The notes: generated from the sequence alone by a model not told the origin. 64,000 nucleotides of DNA from DASYDU01 sp050248495 (GCA_050248495.1 JBFWSG010000007.1:62001-126000); one strand, 5' to 3'; shown: positions 1 to 8,437, counted from the stretch's first letter. Made by a program: numbers and translations.

Positions 1-2
1 AT

Positions 3-551
3 GGGATCATCAATCTCGCAGACGTGGAGATTTTCGATGACAATCAATTTCGCGCCTATTTCGGTCCCCTGCCCGCACCGCTTTCGCCGATTGTGGGAGA
101 TTTTACCGGCAACGGCGTAGTTGATGGATTTGATCTCGCAGTTGTAACGGGAAACCTTAACAAAATTGTTGTTGCTGGAACCAATGGCGACGCCGACGGC
201 AACGGCGTGGTGAATAGTGCTGATGTCGCCTTTATTTCCACGCGCCTCGGCAGTTCCTTCGGCGATCTCAACGGCGATTTTGAAGTCGGCCCTTCTGATT
301 TTGTCGTCATGGCGAGCAACTGGAACAAATTCGTAGGCGGCGGAAGATTGAGCGGCGATTTGAACGGCGACAAGCTGGTCAACAGCACCGACGCCCGCAT
401 CCTCTTCGATTGGTGGGGCCAGCAGGGAGGCGAGTTTCCCAACATGCTCGTTCCGGAGCCCTCGGCATTCGGGCTTCTGCTAATGGCGCTACTTTCCACT
501 CCCGGCCGGCTGACATCGCGGCGCCGACCAACATCACGAAGCATGTTGTGA
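3..551 (+). CDS. Dockerin-like PEP-CTERM protein, C-terminal part
   Basis: The reading frame is open from the left edge, so the N-terminus lies outside the window. The visible part carries two or three EF-hand-like dockerin segments: 'GDFTGNGVVDGFDLAVV', a 'GDADGNGVVNSADVAFI' segment and 'GDLNGDKLVNSTDARIL'. Their Asp/Asn spacing is typical of calcium-binding type I dockerin loops. It ends in a sorting tail: VPEPS, a short hydrophobic stretch (FGLLLMALLS) and an Arg-rich end. From family knowledge such tails are processed by exosortase-type enzymes at the inner membrane. The role of the missing N-terminal domain cannot be told. An internal GTG at position 24 is unlikely to be the real start. 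Confidence 0.85.
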   Translation, partial: GIINLADVEIFDDNQFRAYFGPLPAPLSPIVGDFTGNGVVDGFDLAVVTGNLNKIVVAGTNGDADGNGVVNSADVAFISTRLGSSFGDLNGDFEVGPSDFVVMASNWNKFVGGGRLSGDLNGDKLVNSTDARILFDWWGQQGGEFPNMLVPEPSAFGLLLMALLSTPGRLTSRRRPTSRSML

Positions 552-645
552 TTTCGTGAATTCTTTTGACTTCCCGCGGTGCCGCGGATACGCTCCCCTT
601 CAGCAGGGGGCGTATTGGGCCATGGATCAATGGGAGAGGGCGCTC

Positions 646-1371
646 ATGTACCGGCTAGTTGTTTTTGCCATCGCACTGTTGTTTCTTGCGAATGAAGCAC
701 AAGCCGCAAACGTCTTTTTGGAGTTGCGATTAGATCCGGCGTCGCCTGGATGCCATGTATGCACACTTTCCGGACCAGGTACGTACCAACTGTTCGCAAG
801 AGCGAGCTCGGGTGACAACTTCGGCATCTCTGCCTATAGCATTCCCCTCGTCGGTGTGTCGTCGATGCTCCATCGTTCGCCAAGGGCCTTGATCAATCTC
901 AATGAAGAACCCCAGCCGGCTGGATTCACATTGTTTCGTTCTGCCAACAACCAGGTTGTGATTCCAGGCGGCTTTCTGGTGGGAGCAGGTCAAGACAGCA
1001 TCACGCCGACGCCCTACTTGGTGCGAGGCTTTGGTCAAAGGACCAGCGACTTCGCTACCGAACTCGGCTTCGTAACGCCTGCGGTTATACTTCCATCCCC
1101 TGGCGGTAGTCAGACAAGGTGGAACGCAAACTTGCTACTTGCCGAAGGGAACTACATCGCTGGACAATTGCCACGCGTCGATTTCGGTTCAATCGATTTA
1201 CTTGTCAACGTATTTGCCGGCGCTGCGGGCTTCCAAACCATGGCCGCCACTCCACTCATGGTGCCGGAGCCTGCATCGGCTGCGCTGGTCGGCACGGCGC
1301 TCATCGGCCCTGGCCTAACTCTGCGCCGCCGGCGACAGCAGAGTTTTGTTACTTCTCGCGGGCCATCGTGA
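646..1371 (+). CDS. Secreted PEP-CTERM protein of unknown function
   Basis: A 241-residue protein. The ATG at 646 was chosen because a purine-rich GGGAGAGGG lies six bases upstream and the product then opens with a clear signal peptide (MYRLVVFAIALLFLANEAQA). In-frame codons further upstream (from 556) have no such signal. The body has no domain I recognise; its segment 'LRLDPASPGCHVCTLSGPG' resembles the start of many planctomycete PEP-CTERM proteins. The tail is VPEPAS, a hydrophobic stretch and LRRRRQQ, a PEP-CTERM sorting signal. The last 23 bases overlap the end of the convergent aroC gene. Confidence 0.8.
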   Translation: MYRLVVFAIALLFLANEAQAANVFLELRLDPASPGCHVCTLSGPGTYQLFARASSGDNFGISAYSIPLVGVSSMLHRSPRALINLNEEPQPAGFTLFRSANNQVVIPGGFLVGAGQDSITPTPYLVRGFGQRTSDFATELGFVTPAVILPSPGGSQTRWNANLLLAEGNYIAGQLPRVDFGSIDLLVNVFAGAAGFQTMAATPLMVPEPASAALVGTALIGPGLTLRRRRQQSFVTSRGPS

Positions 1372-2500
1372 GATAGAGGTCGTAGCGGGCTTTCATTTCC
1401 GCCAGGCTGTCGCCGCCGAATTTGTCGATGACCGCCGAGGCTACTTCGAAGGCCACTACGTTTTCCACGATCACGCTCGCGGCTGAAACCGCGCAGACGT
1501 CGCTCCGCTCGTACTGGGCTTCTTGCTTTTCTTTGGTGGCCAGGTTGATCGATTCGAGCGGTTTGGCGAGTGTGCTGATCGGCTTCTTCGCGGCGCGGAT
1601 CACCAGCGGCTGGCCGTTGGTCATGCCCGCTTCCAGGCCGCCGGCGTTGTTCGTGGGCCGCACGTAGCCGAGGTTTGGCGTGTCGCGCTGCGACTCGTCG
1701 TACTGAATCGGATCGTGGACCTTCGAGCCGCGGCGGCGGGCCGCTTCGAACCCCAGGCCGATCTCGACGCCCTTGATCGCCTGCACGGCCATCACCGCCT
1801 GGGCCAGCCGCCCGTCGAGCTTGCGGTCCCATTGGGCGTGCGTGCCGAGTCCGAAGGGCAGGCCGTCGACGCGGACCTCGACGATGCCGCCGAGCGTGTC
1901 GCCGTCCTTGCCGGCGGCGTCGATTAATTTCTTGATCGGTTCGTCGCGTTCCAGGTTGAGGCCGTAGATCGCGCTCTCATCGCGGATCTCGCGCAAGCGA
2001 TGGAGCGGGGCTTCAGATAACTCAGTGGACGGCTCGATTTTCTCGCCGCCAATTTCGACGACGTAGCCAAACACCGAGATGCCAAACTCGGCGAGCAGCT
2101 GTTTGGCGAGCGCGCCGGCGGCGACGCGGACCGCCGTCTCGCGGGCCGACGCACGTTCCAGCACGCCGCGGATCGAGCCAAGATACTTGAGCGAGCCGGT
2201 GAGATCGCCATGGCCGGGCCGCGGACGCTCGAGGTCTTCCAGTCGTTCCAGCTTATAGTCGCGGTTGACAACTTCGAGCACGATCGGGCTGCCGAGCGTC
2301 ACGTTGTGCCACACGCCGGTGCGTACGTCGACCGTGTCGTTCTCGATCCGCTGCCGGCCGCCGCGTCCATACCCGCCCTGCCGCCGCTTGAGCTCGATGT
2401 TGATCGGGTCGACGTCGACCATGACCCCGGCCGGGAAGCCATCGACCAGCGCGATCAACGTCTTGCCGTGAGATTCGCCGGCGGTCCAGTAGCGGAGCAT
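1349..2500 (-). CDS. aroC: Chorismate synthase
   Basis: Makes chorismate from 5-enolpyruvylshikimate-3-phosphate, the last common step of aromatic amino acid biosynthesis, using reduced FMN. The product is 383 residues, the normal size. Signatures are present: GESHG at residues 8-12, 'RRQGGYGRGGRQRIENDTV' near residue 40, and the central 'RASARETAVRVAAGA' segment near residue 117. It is co-directional with purC 78 bp upstream and probably shares its transcript. The 3' end overlaps the convergent PEP-CTERM gene by 23 bp. Confidence 0.97.
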   Translation of the reverse strand: MLRYWTAGESHGKTLIALVDGFPAGVMVDVDPINIELKRRQGGYGRGGRQRIENDTVDVRTGVWHNVTLGSPIVLEVVNRDYKLERLEDLERPRPGHGDLTGSLKYLGSIRGVLERASARETAVRVAAGALAKQLLAEFGISVFGYVVEIGGEKIEPSTELSEAPLHRLREIRDESAIYGLNLERDEPIKKLIDAAGKDGDTLGGIVEVRVDGLPFGLGTHAQWDRKLDGRLAQAVMAVQAIKGVEIGLGFEAARRRGSKVHDPIQYDESQRDTPNLGYVRPTNNAGGLEAGMTNGQPLVIRAAKKPISTLAKPLESINLATKEKQEAQYERSDVCAVSAASVIVENVVAFEVASAVIDKFGGDSLAEMKARYDLYLTMAREK

Positions 2501-2578
2501 GGGCGGAAGGATTTGGGAGTCGGGAGTCAGGATGGAGGTGGAAGGACGGCAAGCGCTGGCCGCGCCACCCCATCTATT

Positions 2579-3469
2579 TTACTTCCAGGGGAAGCTCTCG
2601 CCGGAAATTCTTTCAAACGCCTCGATGTACTTCGATCGCGTGTTTTCGACAACTTCCGGCGGCAGGGCGGGGGGCTGGCTGTTTTTGTCCCAGCCGCTCT
2701 CGGTGAGCCAGTCGCGGACGAATTGTTTGTCGAACGAGGGCTGGCCTTTGCCGGGGGCGTACACGTCGGCGGGCCAGAAACGGGAGCTGTCGGGCGTGAG
2801 CACTTCGTCGATCAGGATCAGCTCGCCGTCGATCTGGCCGAACTCGAACTTCGTGTCGGCGATGATGATGCCGCGGCTCTGCGCGTAGGCGGCGCCGCGC
2901 TTGTAGATTTCGAGGCTGCGGCGGCGGAGCTCCTCGGCCAGCTCGCGGCCAACGCGCTGGCAGGTTTCGTTGAACGTGATGTTGAGGTCGTGTTCGCCGA
3001 CTTCGGCCTTGGTGGCGGGCGTGAAGATCGGCTCGGGAAGTTGATCGCTCTCGCGCAGGCCCGGCGGCAACACGATGCCGCAGACTGCGCTCGTCTGCTG
3101 GTACTCCTTGAGCGCCGAGCCCGAGAGATAGCCGCGGACGACGCACTCGATTGGCACGACTTCCGTTTTGCGGACCAGCATGCTGCGGCCCACGAGCGGC
3201 TCGCGATCGATTCCTTCCGGCAGATCAAAATCGTTCACGTCGCAAGAGAGCAAGTGGTGCGGCACGTCGAGCCGGTCGAACCAGAAACGGCTCAGTTGCG
3301 TGAGCACCCGGCCCTTGTCGGGGATCCCTGTGGGCAGCACCCAGTCGAACGCGCTGATCCGATCGGTGCTCACCAACAGCAGCGAGTCGCCAAGATCGTA
3401 AATGTCGCGCACTTTGCCGCGGCGGACGGGGAGCTGGGCCAGCGAAGTTTCGAGCACGGTCGAGGACAT
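2579..3469 (-). CDS. purC: Phosphoribosylaminoimidazole-succinocarboxamide synthase
   Basis: SAICAR synthase, the ATP-dependent ligation of aspartate to CAIR in purine biosynthesis. The start at 3469 (MSSTVLETSLAQL) was chosen because AGGGAG lies a few bases upstream and the product (296 residues) then begins at the family's normal N-terminus, before 'RRGKVRDIYDLGD'. The frame stays open for 122 further codons upstream, but these look non-coding. Other family segments: 'STDRISAFDWVLPTGIPDKG', 'VECVVRGYLSGSALKEY' and 'IIADTKFEFG'. This is the long single-domain form, not a fusion. Likely co-transcribed with aroC. Confidence 0.96.
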   Translation of the reverse strand: MSSTVLETSLAQLPVRRGKVRDIYDLGDSLLLVSTDRISAFDWVLPTGIPDKGRVLTQLSRFWFDRLDVPHHLLSCDVNDFDLPEGIDREPLVGRSMLVRKTEVVPIECVVRGYLSGSALKEYQQTSAVCGIVLPPGLRESDQLPEPIFTPATKAEVGEHDLNITFNETCQRVGRELAEELRRRSLEIYKRGAAYAQSRGIIIADTKFEFGQIDGELILIDEVLTPDSSRFWPADVYAPGKGQPSFDKQFVRDWLTESGWDKNSQPPALPPEVVENTRSKYIEAFERISGESFPWK

Positions 3470-3789
3470 GGCACTCCCTGTGATCGTTGGAGGGTGGGAA
3501 ACTTGATCGGAGAGGGTCCGCGGCCGACGGCACTGCGGCGCGGAACGTAATCGAGTATAGCGATTTCGGCCGCGCTCGCTATGGTTGTTCGCGGTTCGCA
3601 GGCTGGCTAAAATGATGGGTTCGCAGTGCCGTGCGACGCGCGGTCGACCTGAACGGTTAGGTCGGCTTTTTCTTCCGCTGGCGATGGAAAAATATCGCAG
3701 TCGTCCGACGCTCCGTCGGATTGCGGCCGCTGAATTGATTTCGCTGACGGTTTGATTTCGGTGTTTGGGCTGCCGGGGTTGCGCATGCC
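3470..3789. other. Divergent intergenic region between purC and the GH10-like gene
   Basis: About 320 bp with no credible gene. It must hold the promoters of two divergent genes, but I see no convincing -35/-10 pair. A weak hairpin (CGACCT, loop, AGGTCG) near 3648-3667 followed by CTTTTT could be a terminator or a leader structure. Confidence 0.5.
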
Positions 3790-5271
3790 ATGGGCTTGAT
3801 GCGGTTGACCGTACACGATCGAGATCGCATCCCACCCGGCGGGCTCGGTCAAGTCTACATGGCCGGCGCGGACGAGTTACCTTGGTATGGCCGCGCCTAT
3901 ATGAGCGGCAGCCAGCTGATCGTCGAACGGGCCGAGACCGATTCGGGGAGCGCCTGGGTGCCGTGGCGCGTGAACGGCCGCGGCGTACTCTTGTTGGGTA
4001 CGTCCACTCTGATGGAGCGCGACCGGCCCTACCGGCTCGAGGTCGAGCTCGCCCGCGGTACGATCAATCGCTTGCGGAACCAGATCGCGCACTGGGAGAT
4101 GCTCGGCCTGGTGGTGCCGGACGACTTGCGCGGAGAAGTGCTGGAGGCGACGCGCCATTTTTCACGGGCGGCGACGTCCGAAGAGGCTGACGCGGCGGCC
4201 AACCACTCGGAGCAGGCGCTTCTGGCGGCGGTGGACGCCATGGACCGCTCCGCGGCGATCTACGCCGAGCAGGCGATCGAGATTCGCCGCGCGAACAGCA
4301 AGAAGCTCAACACCTGGTTCGGCGTTCATCTGGGTGATCGCATGCCGCCGGTGGCGGTGGCCCGGCAGCTGCTGCCGTCGTTCAACATGGTCTCGGTGCC
4401 GCTCTCCTGGCGGTCAATCGAAGCGAGCGAGGGCAAGCGGGAATGGAAGCAGGCCGACGCGCAGCTCGAATGGGCGAAGACCGCCGGCATGAAGATCATG
4501 GGCGGGCCGCTCTTGGAGCTCGACGATCGGGGCGTGCCCGACTGGACCTATTTGTGGGAAGGCGACTTCGACAGCCTGTTGGGATTCATGCTCGATCATG
4601 TGACGAGCGTCGTGAAGCGCTGCCGCGGCAAGGTGCATCTGTGGCAGGTCGTCTCGCGGATGTGTCACGGTCGCGTGCTCGCGCTAACCGAGGATCAGCG
4701 GTTGCAAATCGCGGCGCAGGCGATCACGAAAGTCCGCGAGCTCGACCCCTCGACTCCGCTGATCGCGTCGTTCGACCAGCCGTGGGCTGAATACCTGGCC
4801 ACGGAGCAGCTCGACCTCGCGCCGCTCCACTTTGCCGATGCCTTGGTGCGAGCAGACTTGGGCCTTTCCGGTTTGGGCATCGAGATCACGGTCGGCTATC
4901 ATCCCGGTGCGACGCCGCATCGCTCGGCCCACGCGTACAGCCGGCTGATCGATGTTTGGGGCCTCTTGGAGCAGCCGCTCGTGGTGTCGCTTACCCTGCC
5001 CAGCTCGGCAGAAAAGGATCCCTTGGCGAGCCCCAAGATTCAGGTGCTCACCAATGACGGCAGCGACGTGTCGCCGGAATCGCAGGCGGCCTGGATCGAA
5101 CGGCATGTGCCGCTGCTCCTCGCCAAGTCGCCGGTGCAGGTAATTCTCTGGAACCAATTAATGGATTCCGGCCCGCACCACTACCCACGCGGCGGCCTAT
5201 TCGACGCCGACGACAAGCCAAAGCCAGCCCTCGAATCGCTGCGGACGATCCGTCAGCAGCTGTTGATGTAG
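3790..5271 (+). CDS. GH10-like (xylanase-fold) protein lacking the usual catalytic glutamates
   Basis: A 493-residue protein. Residues ~1-165 form a non-catalytic N-terminal region that includes a helical stretch rich in Ala/Glu (~80-165). From ~175 the sequence follows the glycoside hydrolase family 10 TIM-barrel pattern: 'FNMVSVPLSWRSIEASEGK' and 'WAKTAGMKIMGGPLL' resemble the strands before the active site. Where active GH10 enzymes have W-D-V-V-N-E with the acid/base Glu, this protein reads 'HLWQVVSRM'. Where the nucleophile sits in I-T-E-L-D it reads 'EITVGY'. It is therefore probably a pseudoenzyme, perhaps carbohydrate-binding. There is no signal peptide. An alternative start is the ATG at 3799. 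Confidence 0.7.
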   Translation: MGLMRLTVHDRDRIPPGGLGQVYMAGADELPWYGRAYMSGSQLIVERAETDSGSAWVPWRVNGRGVLLLGTSTLMERDRPYRLEVELARGTINRLRNQIAHWEMLGLVVPDDLRGEVLEATRHFSRAATSEEADAAANHSEQALLAAVDAMDRSAAIYAEQAIEIRRANSKKLNTWFGVHLGDRMPPVAVARQLLPSFNMVSVPLSWRSIEASEGKREWKQADAQLEWAKTAGMKIMGGPLLELDDRGVPDWTYLWEGDFDSLLGFMLDHVTSVVKRCRGKVHLWQVVSRMCHGRVLALTEDQRLQIAAQAITKVRELDPSTPLIASFDQPWAEYLATEQLDLAPLHFADALVRADLGLSGLGIEITVGYHPGATPHRSAHAYSRLIDVWGLLEQPLVVSLTLPSSAEKDPLASPKIQVLTNDGSDVSPESQAAWIERHVPLLLAKSPVQVILWNQLMDSGPHHYPRGGLFDADDKPKPALESLRTIRQQLLM

Positions 5272-5340
5272 CGAAGAGCATGGGGCAGGGAGCACGGAGT
5301 GAATCGGGCGTTCTCGTTTGCATGCTGGCTGCCACAAACA

Positions 5341-5434
5341 GCGCGCAAAGACGCAAAGCAGCGAAGATCGCAAAGAAAACATTCTGCCTTCCTGCCTTGC
5401 TTGGCGCTCTTTGCTCCTTGGCGTCTTTGCGCGC
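5341..5434. repeat. Inverted repeat, 'GCGCAAAGACGC' family
   Basis: The left arm begins GCGCGCAAAGACGC at 5341. The right arm ends with its exact complement GCGTCTTTGCGCGC at 5421-5434, and the inner arm sequence is complementary with mismatches. The element could form a long hairpin. It belongs to the same family as the elements at 5457-5663, 21825-21931 and 37011-37092. Confidence 0.8.
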
Positions 5435-5456
5435 GAATCGGAGAGCGCGCGGAATG

Positions 5457-5663
5457 GCCACGAAGAGGCACGAGAAGGCACAAAAGAGATTGAACGATGC
5501 AATACAAGGATTCATCTCCCGCAAAGGCGCGAAGGCGCAAAGGGAAGCAAGAAAAGCGAAAGCGCACCGCCATTGCTTCTCTCTGCCTTGCTTGGCGCCT
5601 TTGCGCCTTGGCGTGAGAAGGTGTTTTGCCTTGCCTTTGTGACTTTTCGTGCCTTTTGGTGGC
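5457..5663. repeat. Nested double inverted repeat
   Basis: Two palindromic units lie one inside the other. The outer arms are 5457-5486 (GCCACGAAGAGGCACGAG...) and 5634-5663 (complement of ...CTTTTCGTGCCTTTTGGTGGC). The inner arms are 5515-5544 (TCTCCCGCAAAGGCGCGAAG...) and 5586-5618. Both pairs match with several mismatches, as expected for old copies. The arrangement suggests one repeat landed inside the loop of another. Confidence 0.75.
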
Positions 5664-6231
5664 GGTTCTGAAATAAGGAAATGAAGGGCCCTCAAGGCCT
5701 GGGCGATTCCGGTGCTGAGGCCTCAAACGAAGCGCGCGAGGGACTCGCGTGTCCGAATTGCTTCTCAGCGCTTTCGCCGATCGCCCTCCTTACCGCCAGA
5801 CGCATGGGCTGCTTCCCGGGTGTCAAGCGACGTGCAGAAGCGGCTTTCGGATGTGCAGCGTTCTTGCTGAAAAGCATGGCTGCAGGGATCAGGCCGAACT
5901 ACTAGTCGCCGACGAGTGCACTTGGGCAGCAGCGCCCGACGGTCATTCCGGGGTTCATTGTAGCCGAGAAGTGTACACATGTCAACTACTGTTTTGGGCC
6001 AGGGCGGAATTTTTCAGAATGGCCACGAGAAGGCACGAAAAGTCACAGGAATCGACAATTGGACATAAGAAAATGGAGGGATCGGAGGGAGGAACGGTAG
6101 TTCCGACTATTTATTCCTGGGCGGCATGGCCACGAAACTTGTGGCGGAACAAATCGGGGCAGGCGCGGCACAAATCTAAAATGCGTCGTTGGCCGTCAAG
6201 TGATTACTGGTGACGAAGTGTGTGCCGCGGT

Positions 6232-6420
6232 TCAATTCCTCGGCTTGAACCGCTCAACCATGTGTCCAATCAAGGCGCCCACAAGAGAAGCGACAAAGCA
6301 GACGAGGAACCAGAACCACGAGAAGTGTGAAACGCCGAATAAGGCGATTTGAATAACCAACACAATCGCTAGGAAGGCCAAGAATGCAATGCCTCGCACC
6401 TTGTCACTGCGAGCACTCAT
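6232..6420 (-). CDS. Small two-pass membrane protein
   Basis: A 62-residue protein. The start at 6420 (MSARSDKVRG) is set by GGGAGGAG eight bases upstream; the open frame extends further upstream, but that part overlaps the preceding gene. Two hydrophobic helices are visible at ~10-30 (IAFLAFLAIVLVIQIALFG) and ~34-55 (FWFLVCFVASLVGALIGHM), with a basic end (ERFKPRN). It lies 29 bp after the gene at 6450-6860 and is probably co-transcribed with it. Function unknown. Confidence 0.6.
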   Translation of the reverse strand: MSARSDKVRGIAFLAFLAIVLVIQIALFGVSHFSWFWFLVCFVASLVGALIGHMVERFKPRN

Positions 6421-6449
6421 TAAAAGTCTCCTCCCACCGGACAGTGTGC

Positions 6450-6860
6450 CTAGGAGGTTAGCCACACTCCCAGTCCCAGCATGACGGCCACCAGAGATGA
6501 GGCGATAAACATGGTGCGGAGAGAAAAGCGAAACGGCGCATATGCAACACCTGTGAGAATTAAAAAAACTGACCAGATGGGCAGCATAATCCTGCGAGTG
6601 GCATAACCCGAAATCCACATGAATGTCCTCGGATACAGCTCCGTTTGTTCAAACCTCCATGCATGGGTTGCAGGGCCAGCATTGTATCTCCGATCCATGT
6701 AGAAATATCCATTGTCGATCCCGTACCGTGTCTGAGTGCCAGCCCCTTCCGTTTTTACGAGTGCCACGCCGGCAATATTGCTCAGCAACCAAGCGATGGC
6801 CAATATCACTCCGAGCACTCCAATAAATGTGTACTTAGCGATTCGCAACTTGCGGCTCAT
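6450..6860 (-). CDS. Membrane protein with planctomycete 'RFSLRT' segment
   Basis: A 136-residue protein. An N-terminal hydrophobic helix (~10-35) is followed by a soluble middle part with many aromatic residues (~36-85) and two more hydrophobic helices to the end. 'FRFSLRTMFIASSLVAVM' near the C-terminus matches a segment I associate with many planctomycete membrane proteins of unknown function. It heads a likely two-gene unit with the small membrane gene at 6232-6420. Confidence 0.65.
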   Translation of the reverse strand: MSRKLRIAKYTFIGVLGVILAIAWLLSNIAGVALVKTEGAGTQTRYGIDNGYFYMDRRYNAGPATHAWRFEQTELYPRTFMWISGYATRRIMLPIWSVFLILTGVAYAPFRFSLRTMFIASSLVAVMLGLGVWLTS

Positions 6861-7122
6861 GCCGGTAGTTTAGCAGGTGTGGCGGACCATCGATGACAAA
6901 CCGTATGGATTTCGGCCTCGGTAGCCCGTTTCCAGTGGTGCGATCGCCGCTCGGCCGAGCAATTGGTGGGGATGTTATCCCGGGGTGGCGTCGCAGCTCG
7001 CACGACTCGCTTCGACTTACCCCGGGCTACGGTGTGGAACCTCGTTGCGGTTGGGCGAGGTGAGCCGCAGTCGGGGCGAGGTGTTTGTTTTGAGGGGCGT
7101 TTACGTTCCTTTATTGCGTCTT

Positions 7123-7255
7123 AGGCCCGGCATTAATGCCGGGAATTTTGGTCGCGGCAGTGCAGCCGTATCGTCCCACCGCGGCGTCGCCGCGGTGGGA
7201 CGATACGGCACGACTTTGGCGCGCGGCGGTATAACCCGGCGTCAACGCCGGGCCT
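7123..7255. repeat. Nested palindromes
   Basis: Centre: 7166-7208 is a palindrome with perfect 21-bp arms around a single central base (CCGTATCGTCCCACCGCGGC and its complement). It is flanked by two outer units, AGGCCCGGCATTAATGCCGG at 7123 and CCCGGCGTCAACGCCGGGCC at 7235. These are nearly inverted copies of each other, and each is itself palindromic or nearly so. Confidence 0.85.
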
Positions 7256-7352
7256 AGGATGGAGGAAAAGGTCCGTGAACGGGCCTGGGGGCGGTGAGGA
7301 GACGGGATGATGGAGGTGGTCGCGTCGACGAAGGGGTGGACAGGGAGCAATT

Positions 7353-7398
7353 GCCTCTTGTCGCTGCGCGGCCCCGGTTGGGGACAACCGGGGGTGCC
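7353..7398 (-). repeat. Orphan REP related to the RAYT cassette
   Basis: Reads GCCTCTTGTCGCTGCGCGGC then CCCGGTTGGGGACAACCGGG, the reverse complement of the REP arms beside the transposase at 22.4-23.3 kb (GGTAGCCCCGGTTG...CAACCGGGGCCGCGCAGCG...AGAGGC). Its own hairpin is CCCCGGTTG...CAACCGGGG. No partner arm in the opposite orientation is visible nearby, so it is a singlet and not a REPIN. Confidence 0.85.
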
Positions 7399-7450
7399 CT
7401 TGATAGAGGCGTTGTTCGTTGGGGCGGCGAGTTGAGGTGCGTTAGCGCAC

Positions 7451-7475
7451 AAAAAACCCCCGGCAGAGCCGGGGG
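7451..7475 (-). terminator. Rho-independent terminator after the STAS gene
   Basis: On the minus strand an 8-bp perfect stem (CCCCCGGC / GCCGGGGG) with a 3-base loop is followed by six T. It lies about 40 bp beyond the stop codon of the STAS gene. Confidence 0.85.
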
Positions 7476-7516
7476 CTGGTGGGCGTGTCCGATGCTTGGC
7501 CAACGCGAACGGCCGG

Positions 7517-8029
7517 TTAGTGGCGGCTCGGTGTTTGGCGGGCCATGGCGGCGGTGATCTGGAGTTGATCGTCGCAGACCGAGGTGTCGGCGAGCACCGC
7601 GCGGAGCGTCTCGTGCAGCGAGCTGGCGTCGCCACCCAACAGCGCGGCCTGGCGAGTTGCGTAATTCGGCAGCGCGGCGTCGAGATGGACCTCGCGGAGC
7701 TTCTTGGCACAGTCGGCCGACAGGCCGCAGATCCGCAAGCTGCCGTCACTCTGATGCAGCCGCTCCTGCAGGATCACGAGTTGATCCACCAAGTCGGCCG
7801 GCATCTGGCGGAGCTCTTCGAGCTCGAGCACGATGCGGTAGGTGAAGTGGCGCGTGGCGATCGCATAGAGCTCGTCGGCGACTTGCATCACGTCGGCGGC
7901 AAAATTCTTGTTCGGCCGCAGCTTGATGAACAGCCAGTTCGGGCCTCGATCGACCGTGAGTTTGAAACCTTCGATTGCGTGCGTGACCACGTGAGTGCGC
8001 TCCATCGGTGTGGGCAGGCGATGAATCAC
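7517..8029 (-). CDS. STAS-domain protein (anti-sigma-antagonist-like)
   Basis: 170 residues; the ATG at 8005 (MERTHVVTH) is an equally good start. The order of segments 'GFKLTVDRGPNWLFIKLRP', 'YRIVLELEEL' and 'GSLRICGLSADCAKKL' follows the STAS fold of anti-sigma factor antagonists. The loop that carries the phosphorylatable Ser in SpoIIAA-type proteins (D-S-S-G) reads 'RQMPADLVDQ' here, so control by Ser phosphorylation is unlikely. No partner kinase or phosphatase is adjacent. A perfect terminator follows the gene. Function remains inferred. Confidence 0.65.
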   Translation of the reverse strand: MIHRLPTPMERTHVVTHAIEGFKLTVDRGPNWLFIKLRPNKNFAADVMQVADELYAIATRHFTYRIVLELEELRQMPADLVDQLVILQERLHQSDGSLRICGLSADCAKKLREVHLDAALPNYATRQAALLGGDASSLHETLRAVLADTSVCDDQLQITAAMARQTPSRH

Positions 8030-8437
8030 TCGTCACAGAACAGGGGTGTTCCGCGCGAGCCGATGTTCCAAGAAAAGTTCGGACTGGCAACGCGGCGCCC
8101 CGCCTGAAAGGCACCTGTCGCGCATGTCCTGTGCGTCCGGCATCGTCGCTCGGACCCTTGCATCTTAGGCCGGCCCAAGGGCGCGCCGCAACGCGAGATT
8201 ATGGAATCTTTTTTCTTGACCGATGAGGAAAAACCGTAGGAAAAGTTGCAGTTAAGATCGGCTGCAGCGGGCTCGGACTGCGGTCTGGTTTGGGAGTTTC
8301 TTGAGTGTGGCGTGCTAGCGTTGCGGCAATAGAAAAAGCTGGGGGCTCGTCCGCCGCGGCGGACTCGACCACCAGCCACCGTCACGGACAAGCGTCGGTG
8401 TGGCGTAAATGCGTCACGTCGGAAAGCTCGATGAGCC
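8030..8437. other. Intergenic region between the STAS gene and alaS
   Basis: About 400 bp, no gene seen. A perfect 16-bp palindrome, GTCCGCCGCGGCGGAC, lies at 8349-8364, past the 3' end of alaS, and could form a hairpin. An AT-richer stretch at ~8200-8250 contains CATAAT on the minus strand, a possible -10 box for the STAS gene, without a clear -35. Confidence 0.45.

Larger units (their letters stand above)
5272..6231. other. Repeat-rich intergenic region without a convincing gene
   Basis: About 960 bp. The first 400 bp are occupied by palindromic repeats described separately. The rest (5664-6231) has only short open frames with unlikely composition; a 74-codon frame at 5681-5905 has no good ribosome site. 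A single left arm of the repeat family (GCCACGAGAAGGCACGAAAA) recurs at 6022-6049. Confidence 0.6.
6861..7516. other. Repeat-rich intergenic region
   Basis: About 650 bp without a convincing gene. It contains an imperfect pair CCCGGGGT...ACCCCGGG (~6978-7025), the nested palindrome at 7123-7255, a single REP at 7353-7398 and a terminator at 7451-7475. Confidence 0.65.

Noticed and set aside
5341..5663. Possible CRISPR array
   Set aside because: The repeats are inverted, of unequal length and without regular spacers; no cas genes are near.
5681..5905. A 74-codon plus-strand frame with a Cys-x-x-Cys-like start of a zinc ribbon
   Set aside because: No ribosome site at useful spacing, odd composition, and it lies among repeats; the 'ACPNC' match is too short.
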